This document shows positions 30,410 to 38,572 of a stretch of 64,000 nucleotides of DNA, one piece after another (the stretch's first letter is position 1; each line of letters begins with the position of its first letter). Source of the DNA: Pseudooceanicola atlanticus (GTDB lineage Bacteria > Pseudomonadota > Alphaproteobacteria > Rhodobacterales > Rhodobacteraceae). The notes under the pieces were generated by a model. That model saw only the letters and a program-made list of their open reading frames with translations. It searched no databases and was not told where the DNA came from. The position numbers were made by a program, and so were the translations under genes. The DNA lies in the NCBI RefSeq assembly GCF_000768315.1, contig NZ_AQQX01000006.1, positions 1-64,000 on the forward strand, written 5' to 3'.

Positions 30410-30428
30410 GGCGTTCTCCGGTAAAGGG

Positions 30429-31763
30429 TCAGTTCTTGGCATTCTTGACTGCATTCAACACATCTTGCGCGCGCCGCCAACCGGCAGATCCGCGCGGCAG
30501 CATATCGGCGGCTCTCTGGGCGAGGATCCGGGCCTCCTTGGTGCGTCCGCGCAGGGCGTGGCCCTCGGCTGTGACCAAGGCCGCCATCCCGCGATTGCCC
30601 AGCTTGGCATAGGCGGTGCCCAGGTCGCGCAGGGCCAGGTCGTTGCGCCAGTCGCTGGATGTGGCGCGTTCCAGGTAGCCGACGGCCTGCTGGTAGCGCT
30701 GCTGTCCGCCCAGGGCGACAAGGGCGCGGCCATAGCCTGCCAGGATCAACGAATTGCGCGGTGCCCTCTGCGCGGCGGCGGCATAAGCGTTGGCGGCTGC
30801 GCCCCAATTGCGGCTTTCCATCAGGATCTGCCCGCGGAGTTCATCGTAATAGGGGTCGCCCGGTCGCGCGGCACGAGCCCGGTCCAGCGAGGCCAGGGCC
30901 TTGCCGGTCTGGTTTAGGCGGTGAAAGGCCACAGCTTCGCGCATGGCCCGGACATCGGCGGCGGGGCTTTCCTTGCTGCGCTGGAAGGTCCATTTCGGAT
31001 TGCGCGTAAAGGCGGATAGCTTGCCCTTGGCGCGATCGAACCAATATTCCATCGCCGGATCCGGTTTCGTGGCCTTCTTGTAGCTGGCGGCCAGCCCCTT
31101 GAGCGTGCGCAGGCGGTCCCGGGACAGGGGGTGGGACCGAGCGTAGATGTCCTGGCGACGTTCCGGCAGCGCCTCCTGACCGGAGAACAGCTCCATCACG
31201 GATACGGCGCCGCTGGTATCGGCCCCGGCGGCGGCCATGTAGCGGATGCCCGACTGGTCGGCGGCACTTTCCTCGGCCCGCGTATGGCCGAAGAAGACAC
31301 GTTGCGATGATGACGCGACACCGAGCGCGACGCCAGCGGCGGCAGCGCCCTGGCCGGTGGCGGCACCTGCGGCGGCAGACAGCGCCATGCCCAGCAGCGC
31401 GACGTTGCGCGCGCTTTGCGCGTTGACACCACGGCGGACGATATGGCCGTTGGCGATATGGGCGGCCTCGTGCGCGATCACGGCCTGCAATTCCGCAGCC
31501 CGGGTCAGCCGCAGGATCATGCCGGAATGGATGTAGATCCCGCTGTTATCCAGCACGAACGCGTTGAGATTACGATCTTGCACGACATAAATCCCGACAC
31601 GCGAAGGACTTAGCCCCGCAGCCCGCAGGATGGGGGCGGCCAGTTGCTGCAACGAATGCTCGATATCGGCGTCCCGGATCAGGGTGGCTGCTGAGGCATT
31701 ACGCGGTTCTGCGACGAATAGTGTCGCAAACAGAATAACCACCACTCGTGCAATTGACCTCAA
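30429..31763 (-). CDS. M48-family metalloprotease with TPR repeats (BepA/YfgC-like)
   Basis: About 444 residues from a TTG start at 31761-31763, chosen because GGAG stands nine bases upstream and it gives a clean signal peptide (RSIARVVVILFATLFVAEP). Longer frames would overlap the divergent aminotransferase start. The zinc site is AVIAHEAAHIANGH, with the third ligand glutamate in EESAADQSG. The C-terminal half has TPR-type helices. BepA-type proteins act in outer-membrane protein quality control in the periplasm. This start assignment is inference. Confidence 0.88.
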   Translation of the reverse strand: MRSIARVVVILFATLFVAEPRNASAATLIRDADIEHSLQQLAAPILRAAGLSPSRVGIYVVQDRNLNAFVLDNSGIYIHSGMILRLTRAAELQAVIAHEAAHIANGHIVRRGVNAQSARNVALLGMALSAAAGAATGQGAAAAGVALGVASSSQRVFFGHTRAEESAADQSGIRYMAAAGADTSGAVSVMELFSGQEALPERRQDIYARSHPLSRDRLRTLKGLAASYKKATKPDPAMEYWFDRAKGKLSAFTRNPKWTFQRSKESPAADVRAMREAVAFHRLNQTGKALASLDRARAARPGDPYYDELRGQILMESRNWGAAANAYAAAAQRAPRNSLILAGYGRALVALGGQQRYQQAVGYLERATSSDWRNDLALRDLGTAYAKLGNRGMAALVTAEGHALRGRTKEARILAQRAADMLPRGSAGWRRAQDVLNAVKNAKN

Positions 31764-31807
31764 GACGCGTCTCCGTTGAATTGGTGACGATACTTTCGGA
31801 GATGCAT

Positions 31808-32953
31808 ATGCAGGTTTCAAGACGAGGGGACGTTGATCCCTTCATTGTGATGGACATCATGCACATGGCCGCCGAAGCTGAGGCCGAAGGCCGCCATGTG
31901 ATCCATATGGAAGTCGGACAACCCGGCACACCCGCCCCGTCCACCGCGCGCAAGGCGCTGGCCAAGGCGTTGGACGAAGACGCATTGGGCTACACGCTGA
32001 CCCCGGGGCTGCCCGAACTGCGCGAGGGAATCGCCAACCTTCACAAGGATTGGTACGGGGTCGATCTGGATCCTGACCGGATCCTGATCACGCCCGGGTC
32101 ATCCGGCGCCTTCGTTCTGTGCTTTTCGGCATTGTTCGATACCGGCCAGCGGATCGGCATCGCCAGCCCGGGCTATCCGTCCTACCGCCAGATCCTCAAG
32201 GCGCAGGGATTGCAGCCTGAGCTGATCCAGACCGAACCGCAGGATGGCTACCAGCTGCGCCCGGATCAGATCACCGATGCGGGGCTCGACGGGGTGATGG
32301 TCGCCTCTCCGGCCAATCCGACGGGGACGATGCTGAACCGCGATCGGATGGAAGGCCTGATGGATGCCGCCCGTGAGGCCGGCACGACCTTTATCTCGGA
32401 CGAGATCTATCACGGGCTGCATTACGGCGAGCGGGCCGTATCGGCGCTTGAGATCGGGGATGATGCGATCGTCATCAACTCCTTCTCGAAATACTTCTCT
32501 ATGACAGGCTGGCGGGTCGGCTGGATGGTCCTGCCCGAAGAGATGGTGCGCCCGGTTGAGAAACTGGCGCAGCACCTGTTCATCTGCGCCCCCCATGCCA
32601 GCCAGATCGCGGCCCTTGGGGCGCTCAGCGCCCGGGACGAGCTGGAAGAGAACGTTCAGACCTATGAGCGCAACCGCGCGATCGTGCTGAACGGTCTGGA
32701 AGCAGCCGGGATCAAGCGCTTCGCGCCGCCGGATGGCGGGTTCTACGTCTATGCCGATATCAGCCATCTCGGCGACAATTCGCTGCGCCTTGCCAAGGAT
32801 TTCCTGGCAGAGGAGGGCGTCGCCGTCACGCCCGGCATCGATTTCGATCCTGAGCGGGGGGCCACCATGTGGCGCCTGTCCTACGCCGCCGATACCAGTG
32901 ATATCGCCGACGGCATGGAACGCCTGGCCAAGTTCACCGCGCGACGCAACTGA
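31808..32953 (+). CDS. Class I/II aminotransferase
   Basis: 381 residues from ATG 31808, which has GGAG six bases upstream; another ATG at 31802 lies too close to the same site. PLP-binding lysine is in NSFSKYFSMTGWRVGWM, with the conserved NPTGTML and arginine near the C-terminus (MWRLSYA). Fold type I, aspartate/aromatic-type family; the amino-acid substrate is not determined. The start is 45 bp from the divergent M48 start. Confidence 0.9.
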   Translation: MQVSRRGDVDPFIVMDIMHMAAEAEAEGRHVIHMEVGQPGTPAPSTARKALAKALDEDALGYTLTPGLPELREGIANLHKDWYGVDLDPDRILITPGSSGAFVLCFSALFDTGQRIGIASPGYPSYRQILKAQGLQPELIQTEPQDGYQLRPDQITDAGLDGVMVASPANPTGTMLNRDRMEGLMDAAREAGTTFISDEIYHGLHYGERAVSALEIGDDAIVINSFSKYFSMTGWRVGWMVLPEEMVRPVEKLAQHLFICAPHASQIAALGALSARDELEENVQTYERNRAIVLNGLEAAGIKRFAPPDGGFYVYADISHLGDNSLRLAKDFLAEEGVAVTPGIDFDPERGATMWRLSYAADTSDIADGMERLAKFTARRN

Positions 32954-32971
32954 CGCCGCGCGGTGCGCCCT

Positions 32972-33793
32972 TCAGCGGAAGGGTTCGTCGATCCTGAGAA
33001 GACGTTGGTGGAACCGGGGGAGCTGATCGTGAGGGATCAGCCCGCCCTGTTCCGCCGTTTCACGGATCAGCTTCTTGTTGGTGCCGATATGCTCGTAGAC
33101 GGTCCGCTCCACGCGGCGTGACCGCACGGTTTCGCGCACCGACCGCGCGGAATAGCCTTCCAGGAAGTGTCCATCCATGGACGGATACCGCGACAGGAAC
33201 TGGTAGGAGCAGGTGATGGACCCGCGCCGCGCAGCGATGTTGGCCACGCCTTCCTCCTGTTGAAGGAAGATCCCACGGAATTCCCGGGCAGGCCCCGTCG
33301 TCGGCAGGCCCTGTTGCGCCATGGCGTCCTTGGCCTCGTAGCCGCGCAGGAAGGTGTACCCGTCCTCGCGGAAGACCAGGAGCATCCCCAGCATCGCCAG
33401 GCTGTCATCCACGAAGGAGCGCCGGGAGAAGCGATAGAGCCCCGAAGGCACCATGTCCTCTGGCACCTGGGTGGAGTTGCGCCCCATGAAATCCCGGATA
33501 GCGGGATGGTTCAGCAGCTCGCTACCCGAATCTGGTACGGCTTCGACCGGCTCCAGGAGGATTCGGGCGTCCTTTCCAAAGAAAGTGCATATCCGATGCA
33601 GCACATCGGGTCGGGGAAAGCTTTCCCCTGAGAGATACCGGTTGAATTGCGTCCGGTTGATGCCGAGTTCACGGCAAAGCCCCGCAATTGAAGGATATTC
33701 GGAGCTCAGAAGACGCAGATTCGCGCCAAAGATGTTCCGTATTTCGACCGGGTCAGTTGGGGTCTGACTCCCATTGTTGGCAGATCGCGACAA
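32972..33793 (-). CDS. XRE-family transcriptional regulator with large C-terminal domain
   Basis: 273 residues: an N-terminal helix-turn-helix (about 18-75: FGANLRLLSSEYPSIAGLCRELGINRTQFNRYLSGESFPRPDVL) and a ~190-residue C-terminal domain of unknown fold (FLRGYEAKDAM...YQFLSRYPSMDG), presumably ligand binding. The upstream gap 33794-34021 contains a perfect inverted repeat (33865-33888), probably its operator, and is noticeably AT-rich. It is divergent from the 134-residue gene. Confidence 0.85.
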   Translation of the reverse strand: MSRSANNGSQTPTDPVEIRNIFGANLRLLSSEYPSIAGLCRELGINRTQFNRYLSGESFPRPDVLHRICTFFGKDARILLEPVEAVPDSGSELLNHPAIRDFMGRNSTQVPEDMVPSGLYRFSRRSFVDDSLAMLGMLLVFREDGYTFLRGYEAKDAMAQQGLPTTGPAREFRGIFLQQEEGVANIAARRGSITCSYQFLSRYPSMDGHFLEGYSARSVRETVRSRRVERTVYEHIGTNKKLIRETAEQGGLIPHDQLPRFHQRLLRIDEPFR

Positions 33794-33864
33794 ATGTCCG
33801 TGCTCCGCTTCTTATTGTAGTGTTTCTTCCTGCTGTGACGCTAACCAGCAACAATATTTACGCG

Positions 33865-33888
33865 TGTTGACGTTATTTGGCGTCAACA
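33865..33888. promoter_or_regulatory. Inverted-repeat operator between XRE regulator and 34022 gene
   Basis: Perfect 8-bp arms TGTTGACG (33865-33872)/CGTCAACA (33881-33888) with an 8-bp spacer. Further TTGACG occurs at 33915-33920. It sits in the divergent promoter region, which suits an autoregulator. Confidence 0.6.
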
Positions 33889-34021
33889 ATTTGCGTTATA
33901 GCGACATTTGCTTTTTGACGCGACACAAAATTTCAAAGATAGGCACATGATTGGTAATGTGCGGACGCCAACGCTTTCCACACACTGGAACTGTAGGGAA
34001 CGGGATCCGACGAGGTGCGAA

Positions 34022-34426
34022 ATGTACGGTGTCGTATTGTGGAGTGATGCAGATGACCGTCAGGCGGTTATCTGGTGTGAGGACCATGGCGATCTGGCTT
34101 TTGTCGATAAAGGCGGACGCGATATGGACGATTGTCCTGGGCTGGCGCCCGGCGATCTGGTTTGTTTTGAACTTCAAATAGATAGCCAGATCCGCAAGGC
34201 CATAAACCCAAGCGTTGTGGCCGAGCAGGAATACCCGACATTGGCGTCGGCACTCGATACGGTCGCAGCGGCGGAGCCGACAGGCCCGAGCATGGCTGAG
34301 CCACAAATGATGGCGCCGCCGCGGGACGCGACGGCGCAGATTATTCCGTTCCGGGCCAGCGGGGCGATGCGCCGCCGAAATGGCCGTCAGGACCCTGCGC
34401 CACGTCTGACCGGAACCCGGTCATAA
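34022..34426 (+). CDS. Hypothetical small protein with cold-shock/OB-like N-terminus
   Basis: 134 residues from ATG 34022, supported by a GAGGT site at 34012-34016. The N-terminus (YGVVLWSDADDRQAVIWCEDHGDLAFVD...GDLVCFEL) has the alternating-strand pattern of a small beta barrel; the C-terminal half is low complexity and ends basic (AMRRRNGRQDP). I do not recognise it. It may be regulated by the divergent XRE protein. An upstream in-frame ATG at 33908 lies in the promoter area and was not used. Confidence 0.65.
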   Translation: MYGVVLWSDADDRQAVIWCEDHGDLAFVDKGGRDMDDCPGLAPGDLVCFELQIDSQIRKAINPSVVAEQEYPTLASALDTVAAAEPTGPSMAEPQMMAPPRDATAQIIPFRASGAMRRRNGRQDPAPRLTGTRS

Positions 34427-34449
34427 CGTGACGTTAACTAGATTAATTT

Positions 34450-35016
34450 TTAGGCGGCCGTCCCGCGTGCAAGCGCGGCGACGCCCGTCCGCGCCATTTC
34501 CGACAATCCAAGCGGACGCATGAGATCGGCGAAAGCGTCGATCTTTTCCGGCGCGCCGGTGATTTCGAACACGAAGCTGTCGAGCGTGCTGTCCACCACG
34601 TTGGCGCGGAAGATATCCGCAAGACGCAGCGCCTCGACCCGCTTGTCACCGTCGCCATGCACCTTGATCAGTGCCAGTTCACGCTCGACCGAGGGGCCCT
34701 CGACCGTCAGGTCGTGAACCTCGTGCACGGGAACGATGCGACCCAGCTGGGCCTTGATCTGTTCGATCACCTGCGGCGTGCCGCGGGTGACGATGGTGAT
34801 GCGCGACAGGTGACCGTTATGGTCGACCTCTGCCACGGTCAGGCTTTCGATGTTGTAACCACGCCCCGAGAACAGGCCGATCACGCGGGCTAGAACCCCC
34901 GCCTCGTTGTCGACGAGGACAGCCAGGGTATGGGTTTCGATCACGTCGGAAAAGTTCGGACGCAGGTTGTAGGCCGAATGCTTGGTCGACCCTTTCTTGA
35001 TGTGCAGAGCGTTCAT
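34450..35016 (-). CDS. ilvH: Acetolactate synthase regulatory (small) subunit
   Basis: 188 residues: ACT domain (about 25-105: HTLAVLVDNEAGVLARVIGLFSGRGYNIESL) that binds valine for feedback inhibition, then the small-subunit C-terminal domain. It follows ilvI by 32 bp and completes the ilvIH operon. It is the last gene before a convergent 134-residue gene. Confidence 0.97.
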   Translation of the reverse strand: MNALHIKKGSTKHSAYNLRPNFSDVIETHTLAVLVDNEAGVLARVIGLFSGRGYNIESLTVAEVDHNGHLSRITIVTRGTPQVIEQIKAQLGRIVPVHEVHDLTVEGPSVERELALIKVHGDGDKRVEALRLADIFRANVVDSTLDSFVFEITGAPEKIDAFADLMRPLGLSEMARTGVAALARGTAA

Positions 35017-35048
35017 GTCTGTCTCCGGATATCTGGGGCAGGGCGGTC

Positions 35049-36803
35049 TCAGACGAGAACCGCGCCGCCTTCCTTGATCGCGTCCTTGGTCTTGGCTTCG
35101 CCGAGCAGCATCTTGTTATGCGGCTCGCCCGACGGGATCATCGGGAAGCAGTTCTCGTGCTTTTCCACCAGGCAGTCGAAGATCACGGGGCCGTCATAGT
35201 TCAGCATCTCCATGATCGCATCGTCCAGGTCGGCAGGGTCCGAGCATTGGATGCCCTTCGCGCCGAACGCCTCGGCCAGCTTGACGAAATCGGGCAGGGC
35301 CTCGGACCAGCTGGAGGAATAGCGCTCACCGTGCAGCAATTCCTGCCACTGGCGGACCATGCCCAGACGCTCGTTGTTCAGGATGAACTGCTTGACCGGC
35401 AGGCGATACTGCACGGCGGTGCCCATTTCCTGCATGTTCATCAGCCAGGATGCCTCACCGGCGACGTTGATGACCAGTGCATCATGGTGCGCCATCTGCA
35501 CGCCGATGGAGGCCGGGAAGCCATAGCCCATCGTGCCGAGGCCACCCGAGGTCATCCAGCGGTTCGGATCGTCGAAGGTCAGGAACTGCGCGGCCCACAT
35601 CTGGTGCTGGCCCACCTCGGTGGTGATGTAGCGGTCGTGGCCCTTGGTCAGCTCTTCCAGGCGCTGCAGCGCGTATTGCGGTTTGATGACCTTGTCGGAA
35701 TTCTTGTAGGTCAGGCAATTCACCGCGCGCCATTCGTTGATCTGTTTCCACCAGGCCTCGATCGCCTCGCGGTTCATCTTGCGGCCGCGGGATTTCCAGA
35801 CTTTCAGCAGGTCCTCGAGCACGTGGGCCACGTCGCCGACGATCGGGATGTCGACACGGATCACCTTGTTGATCGAGGACGGGTCGATATCGATATGCGC
35901 CTTGGTCGACCGCGGGCTGAACGCGTCGATGCGGCCGGTGATCCGGTCGTCGAAACGGGCGCCGATATTGATCATCAGATCGCAATCATGCATCGCCATG
36001 TTGGCCTCGTAGAGACCGTGCATCCCCAGCATCCCCAGCCAGTTCTTGCCCGAACCGGGATAGGCGCCCAGCCCCATCAGGGTCGAGGTGATCGGCGCGC
36101 CGGTGGCATCCACCAGCTCGCGCAGCAGCTGGCTCGCCGCATTGCCGGAATTGATCACGCCGCCGCCGGTGTAGAAGATCGGTTTCTTGGCGTTTTCAAG
36201 CGCTTCGACCAGTTCCGTGATCGCCTCCATGTCGCCCTTCACCTGCGGCTGGTAGCGCAGGGTGCCGGGTTTTGCGGGCGGGTTGTAGGTGCCCGTGGCG
36301 AATTGCACGTCCTTGGGAATGTCGACCAGAACCGGGCCGGGACGGCCATGGGTTGCGACATGAAACGCCTCGTGCAGGGTCTTGGCCAGCGCGTCGGTGT
36401 CCTTCACCAGCCAGTTATGCTTGGTGCAGGGGCGGGTGATGCCGACGGTGTCGGCCTCCTGGAATCCGTCCGAGCCGATCATGAAGGTCGGCACCTGGCC
36501 CGACATGACGATCAGCGGGATCGAGTCGAGCAGTGCATCGGCCAGGCCGGTCACCGCGTTGGTCGCGCCGGGGCCGGAGGTCACAAGGACGACGCCGGGC
36601 TTGCCGGTGGACCGTGCGTACCCCTCTGCGGCATGCACCGCGCCCTGTTCATGGCGGACCAGGACATGACGAATGTCGTTCTGCTGGAAAATCTCGTCAT
36701 AGATCGGCAGGACAGCACCGCCGGGATAGCCGAATACCGTGTCCACACCCTGATCCTTCAGGGCCTGAACCACCATTTTTGCACCGCTCATCTGACGTGC
36801 CAT
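35049..36803 (-). CDS. ilvI: Acetolactate synthase catalytic (large) subunit
   Basis: Makes acetolactate/acetohydroxybutyrate, the first common step of branched-chain amino-acid synthesis. 584 residues from ATG 36801-36803 (MARQMSGAKMVVQAL). TPP/FAD hallmarks: FGYPGGAVLPIYDE, HEQGAVHAAEGYARSTG, TGSGPGATNA-type GP, and C-terminal GDG-like LNNERLGMVRQWQ. Expression is controlled by a transcription attenuator 50-155 bp upstream (leader peptide 36910-36957, terminator 36854-36883). Confidence 0.97.
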   Translation of the reverse strand: MARQMSGAKMVVQALKDQGVDTVFGYPGGAVLPIYDEIFQQNDIRHVLVRHEQGAVHAAEGYARSTGKPGVVLVTSGPGATNAVTGLADALLDSIPLIVMSGQVPTFMIGSDGFQEADTVGITRPCTKHNWLVKDTDALAKTLHEAFHVATHGRPGPVLVDIPKDVQFATGTYNPPAKPGTLRYQPQVKGDMEAITELVEALENAKKPIFYTGGGVINSGNAASQLLRELVDATGAPITSTLMGLGAYPGSGKNWLGMLGMHGLYEANMAMHDCDLMINIGARFDDRITGRIDAFSPRSTKAHIDIDPSSINKVIRVDIPIVGDVAHVLEDLLKVWKSRGRKMNREAIEAWWKQINEWRAVNCLTYKNSDKVIKPQYALQRLEELTKGHDRYITTEVGQHQMWAAQFLTFDDPNRWMTSGGLGTMGYGFPASIGVQMAHHDALVINVAGEASWLMNMQEMGTAVQYRLPVKQFILNNERLGMVRQWQELLHGERYSSSWSEALPDFVKLAEAFGAKGIQCSDPADLDDAIMEMLNYDGPVIFDCLVEKHENCFPMIPSGEPHNKMLLGEAKTKDAIKEGGAVLV

Positions 36804-36853
36804 CGATTTTCTCCGTCTCGCGCCGCCCATCCTGGGTGGCAGGTCTCGCCAAC

Positions 36854-36883
36854 AAAAAAGCCCCCGGTCTGGTGTCCGGGGGC
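36854..36883 (-). terminator. ilvIH attenuator terminator
   Basis: On the minus strand, stem GCCCCCGG/CCGGGGGC with an 8-nt loop and six T immediately after. It lies 50 bp before the ilvI ATG and downstream of the leader peptide, the arrangement of a transcription attenuator. Confidence 0.88.
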
Positions 36884-36926
36884 GCATGGGTCTGATCTGG
36901 TTCCCGGTGTTACCGGCCCATGCGCC
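36881..36926 (-). promoter_or_regulatory. ilvIH antiterminator pairing
   Basis: GGCGCATGGG (minus strand, 36926-36917) can pair perfectly over 10 bp with CCCATGCGCC (36890-36881). The second arm overlaps the first arm of the terminator by three bases, so the two structures compete, as in ribosome-dependent attenuation. Confidence 0.75.
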
Positions 36927-36957
36927 TTATTCCTACGATTACGACCAGTTTGGTCAT
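36910..36957 (-). CDS. ilv leader peptide (attenuator peptide)
   Basis: A 15-residue ORF MTKLVVIVGIRRMGR with consecutive Leu-Val-Val-Ile-Val plus another Ile: seven of its first ten residues after Met-Thr-Lys include the regulatory branched-chain amino acids. GGAG stands nine bases before its ATG. It precedes the antiterminator/terminator pair, so stalling at scarce charged Leu/Val/Ile tRNA should favour read-through into ilvI. Confidence 0.8.
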   Translation of the reverse strand: MTKLVVIVGIRRMGR

Positions 36958-36987
36958 GCCAGAGGGCTCCTTCGAATTGATAGGGGA

Positions 36988-37016
36988 TGCTTATGGAGTC
37001 GCGGCCCCGAGGTCAA
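36988..37016 (-). promoter_or_regulatory. Candidate sigma-70 promoter of ilvIH
   Basis: Minus strand TTGACC, 17-bp spacer, TAAGCA, placing the transcript start about 20 bp before the leader-peptide ATG. The stretch from 37017 to 37409 holds no gene; it contains the TRAP promoter region and a CCGGAC/GTCCGG hairpin (37362-37385) just before the TRAP start. Confidence 0.6.
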
Positions 37017-37409
37017 CCGCAATTCGGACGCAAAAATGTCCCGAAAGGCAAAAAATCTTTCCAAAAGTTGCGCGCAAGACGCAAAATCTTTGCGATTCCG
37101 CGATAAAGGGTGCTCTTGAGGTGCTGCCAAGCAGAGACTCAGCGATTTTCCGGGCCCTCCGTGAAGGGCAGAGTGGCAGGGGAACGCGTCCCCCGCCGGG
37201 CTGACAGCGGTCAGCTTTGGGGGCAGCTATTATGCATCCGCAAAATGCCTTTCGCTGCAGTGCCGCAACGCGTGCAAATGGCATGTAAATCCTTGCGTCA
37301 ATTGACAAAGAAAGTGTTTGCGCTAGCCCCCGGCATATGTAGTTTGGCCGCACTCGAATGGCCGGACGGGGACTTTGATGTCCGGTTTTGATCTGTTGGG
37401 AGGAAAAAG

Positions 37410-38495
37410 ATGGATCGTCGTTCTTTCTTGAAGACGTCTGCCCTTGGTGGCTCCGCCGTTGCCGCGACTTCGCTGGCCGCACCGGCGATTGCACAGGGTG
37501 CGACGACGCTGACCATGGTCACCACCTGGCCGCGCGGACTTGCCGGCGTGTGGGACTCGGTTGAGCGTTTCACCAATAACGTTAACGAAATGTCCGGTGG
37601 TTCGCTGATCATCGACCCGAAAGGTGCAGGCGAACTCGTCGGCGCGCTGGAAGTGTTCGATGCCGTGACCGCAGGCCAGGCGGACCTGTACCACGGTGCA
37701 GACTACTACTTCGTCGGTCAGCACCCGGCCTTTGCCTACTTCACCGCCGTGCCCTTCGGCATGACCGGCCCGGAAATCATGACCTGGTACTATGCCGATG
37801 GCGGCATGGCACTGCACCACGAGCTGGGCGAAATCTTCGGCCTGAAATCTTTCCTCGCCGGTCAGACCGCGGCGCAGGGTGGCGGCTGGTTCCGCAAGGA
37901 AATCACCTCTGCCGACGACTTCAAGGGCCTCAAGTTCCGTATGCCCGGCCTCGGCGGCAAGGCACTGGCCGAACTGGGCGCTTCCGTGCAGGTTCTGCCG
38001 GGCGGCGAAATCTACCAGGCGCTGTCCACCGGCGCGCTGGACGGGACCGAATGGATCGGCCCCTGGTCGGACGAAAAGCTGGGCCTGCAGGAAGTCTGCG
38101 ACCACTACTACCCCGCCGGTTTCCACGAGCCGGGCGCGGCCCTGTCCGTCGCGGCCAACCTGTCCGTGTTCGAAGGCCTGTCGCCCGAGCATCAGAAGAT
38201 CATCGAGGTTGCTGCCGCCGAAGCGCACCAGCACAACTACTCGCTGTTCATCGCCAATAACGGCCCGGCGCTGCAGCGTCTGAAGGACGGCGGCACCCAG
38301 GTGCACGAATTCACCCCCGACGTGTGGGATGCATTCGGCGCGGCCTCCAAGACCGTTCTGGACGGCTTCATGGATGACGAAATCTTCGCCAAGATCCGTG
38401 AATCCGCAGAAGCATCGATGAACGCGACCGCCGGCTGGACCTCCGTGTCCGACTCCACCTACGTGGCCCAGCGGTCCCGCGTGAACGGGATGTAA
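37410..38495 (+). CDS. TRAP transporter substrate-binding protein (DctP family)
   Basis: 361 residues. Twin-arginine-like signal (MDRRSFLKTSALGGSAVAAT...AQG) then a DctP-family periplasmic binding domain; FRMPGLGGKAL contains the conserved arginine that binds the carboxylate of the ligand. The family resembles the 2-oxoacid-binding TakP type rather than the small C4-dicarboxylate type, but the ligand is not proven. A hairpin (38525-38550) separates it from the permease genes. Confidence 0.93.
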   Translation: MDRRSFLKTSALGGSAVAATSLAAPAIAQGATTLTMVTTWPRGLAGVWDSVERFTNNVNEMSGGSLIIDPKGAGELVGALEVFDAVTAGQADLYHGADYYFVGQHPAFAYFTAVPFGMTGPEIMTWYYADGGMALHHELGEIFGLKSFLAGQTAAQGGGWFRKEITSADDFKGLKFRMPGLGGKALAELGASVQVLPGGEIYQALSTGALDGTEWIGPWSDEKLGLQEVCDHYYPAGFHEPGAALSVAANLSVFEGLSPEHQKIIEVAAAEAHQHNYSLFIANNGPALQRLKDGGTQVHEFTPDVWDAFGAASKTVLDGFMDDEIFAKIRESAEASMNATAGWTSVSDSTYVAQRSRVNGM

Positions 38496-38524
38496 TGGCT
38501 TCTTAAAGCCCATTGAAAACTTCG

Positions 38525-38550
38525 GGTGCGCGCGGTAATTCGCGCGCACC
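38525..38550 (+). promoter_or_regulatory. Intercistronic hairpin in TRAP operon
   Basis: Perfect 10-bp stem GGTGCGCGCG/CGCGCGCACC with a GTAATT loop and no T-run, between the binding-protein and permease genes. Such hairpins stabilise the upstream mRNA or partly terminate it, giving more binding protein than permease. Confidence 0.75.
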
Positions 38551-38572
38551 TTACGTTCCGGGGGGATGGCTC

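Noticed and set aside
35118-36980. Long open frame opposite ilvI
   Set aside because: Antisense shadow of the acetolactate synthase gene; no ribosome site or family match.
37260-37310. Sigma-54 promoter upstream of the TRAP operon
   Set aside because: TGGCATG and TTGC are present, but the spacing is three bases too long for the consensus.
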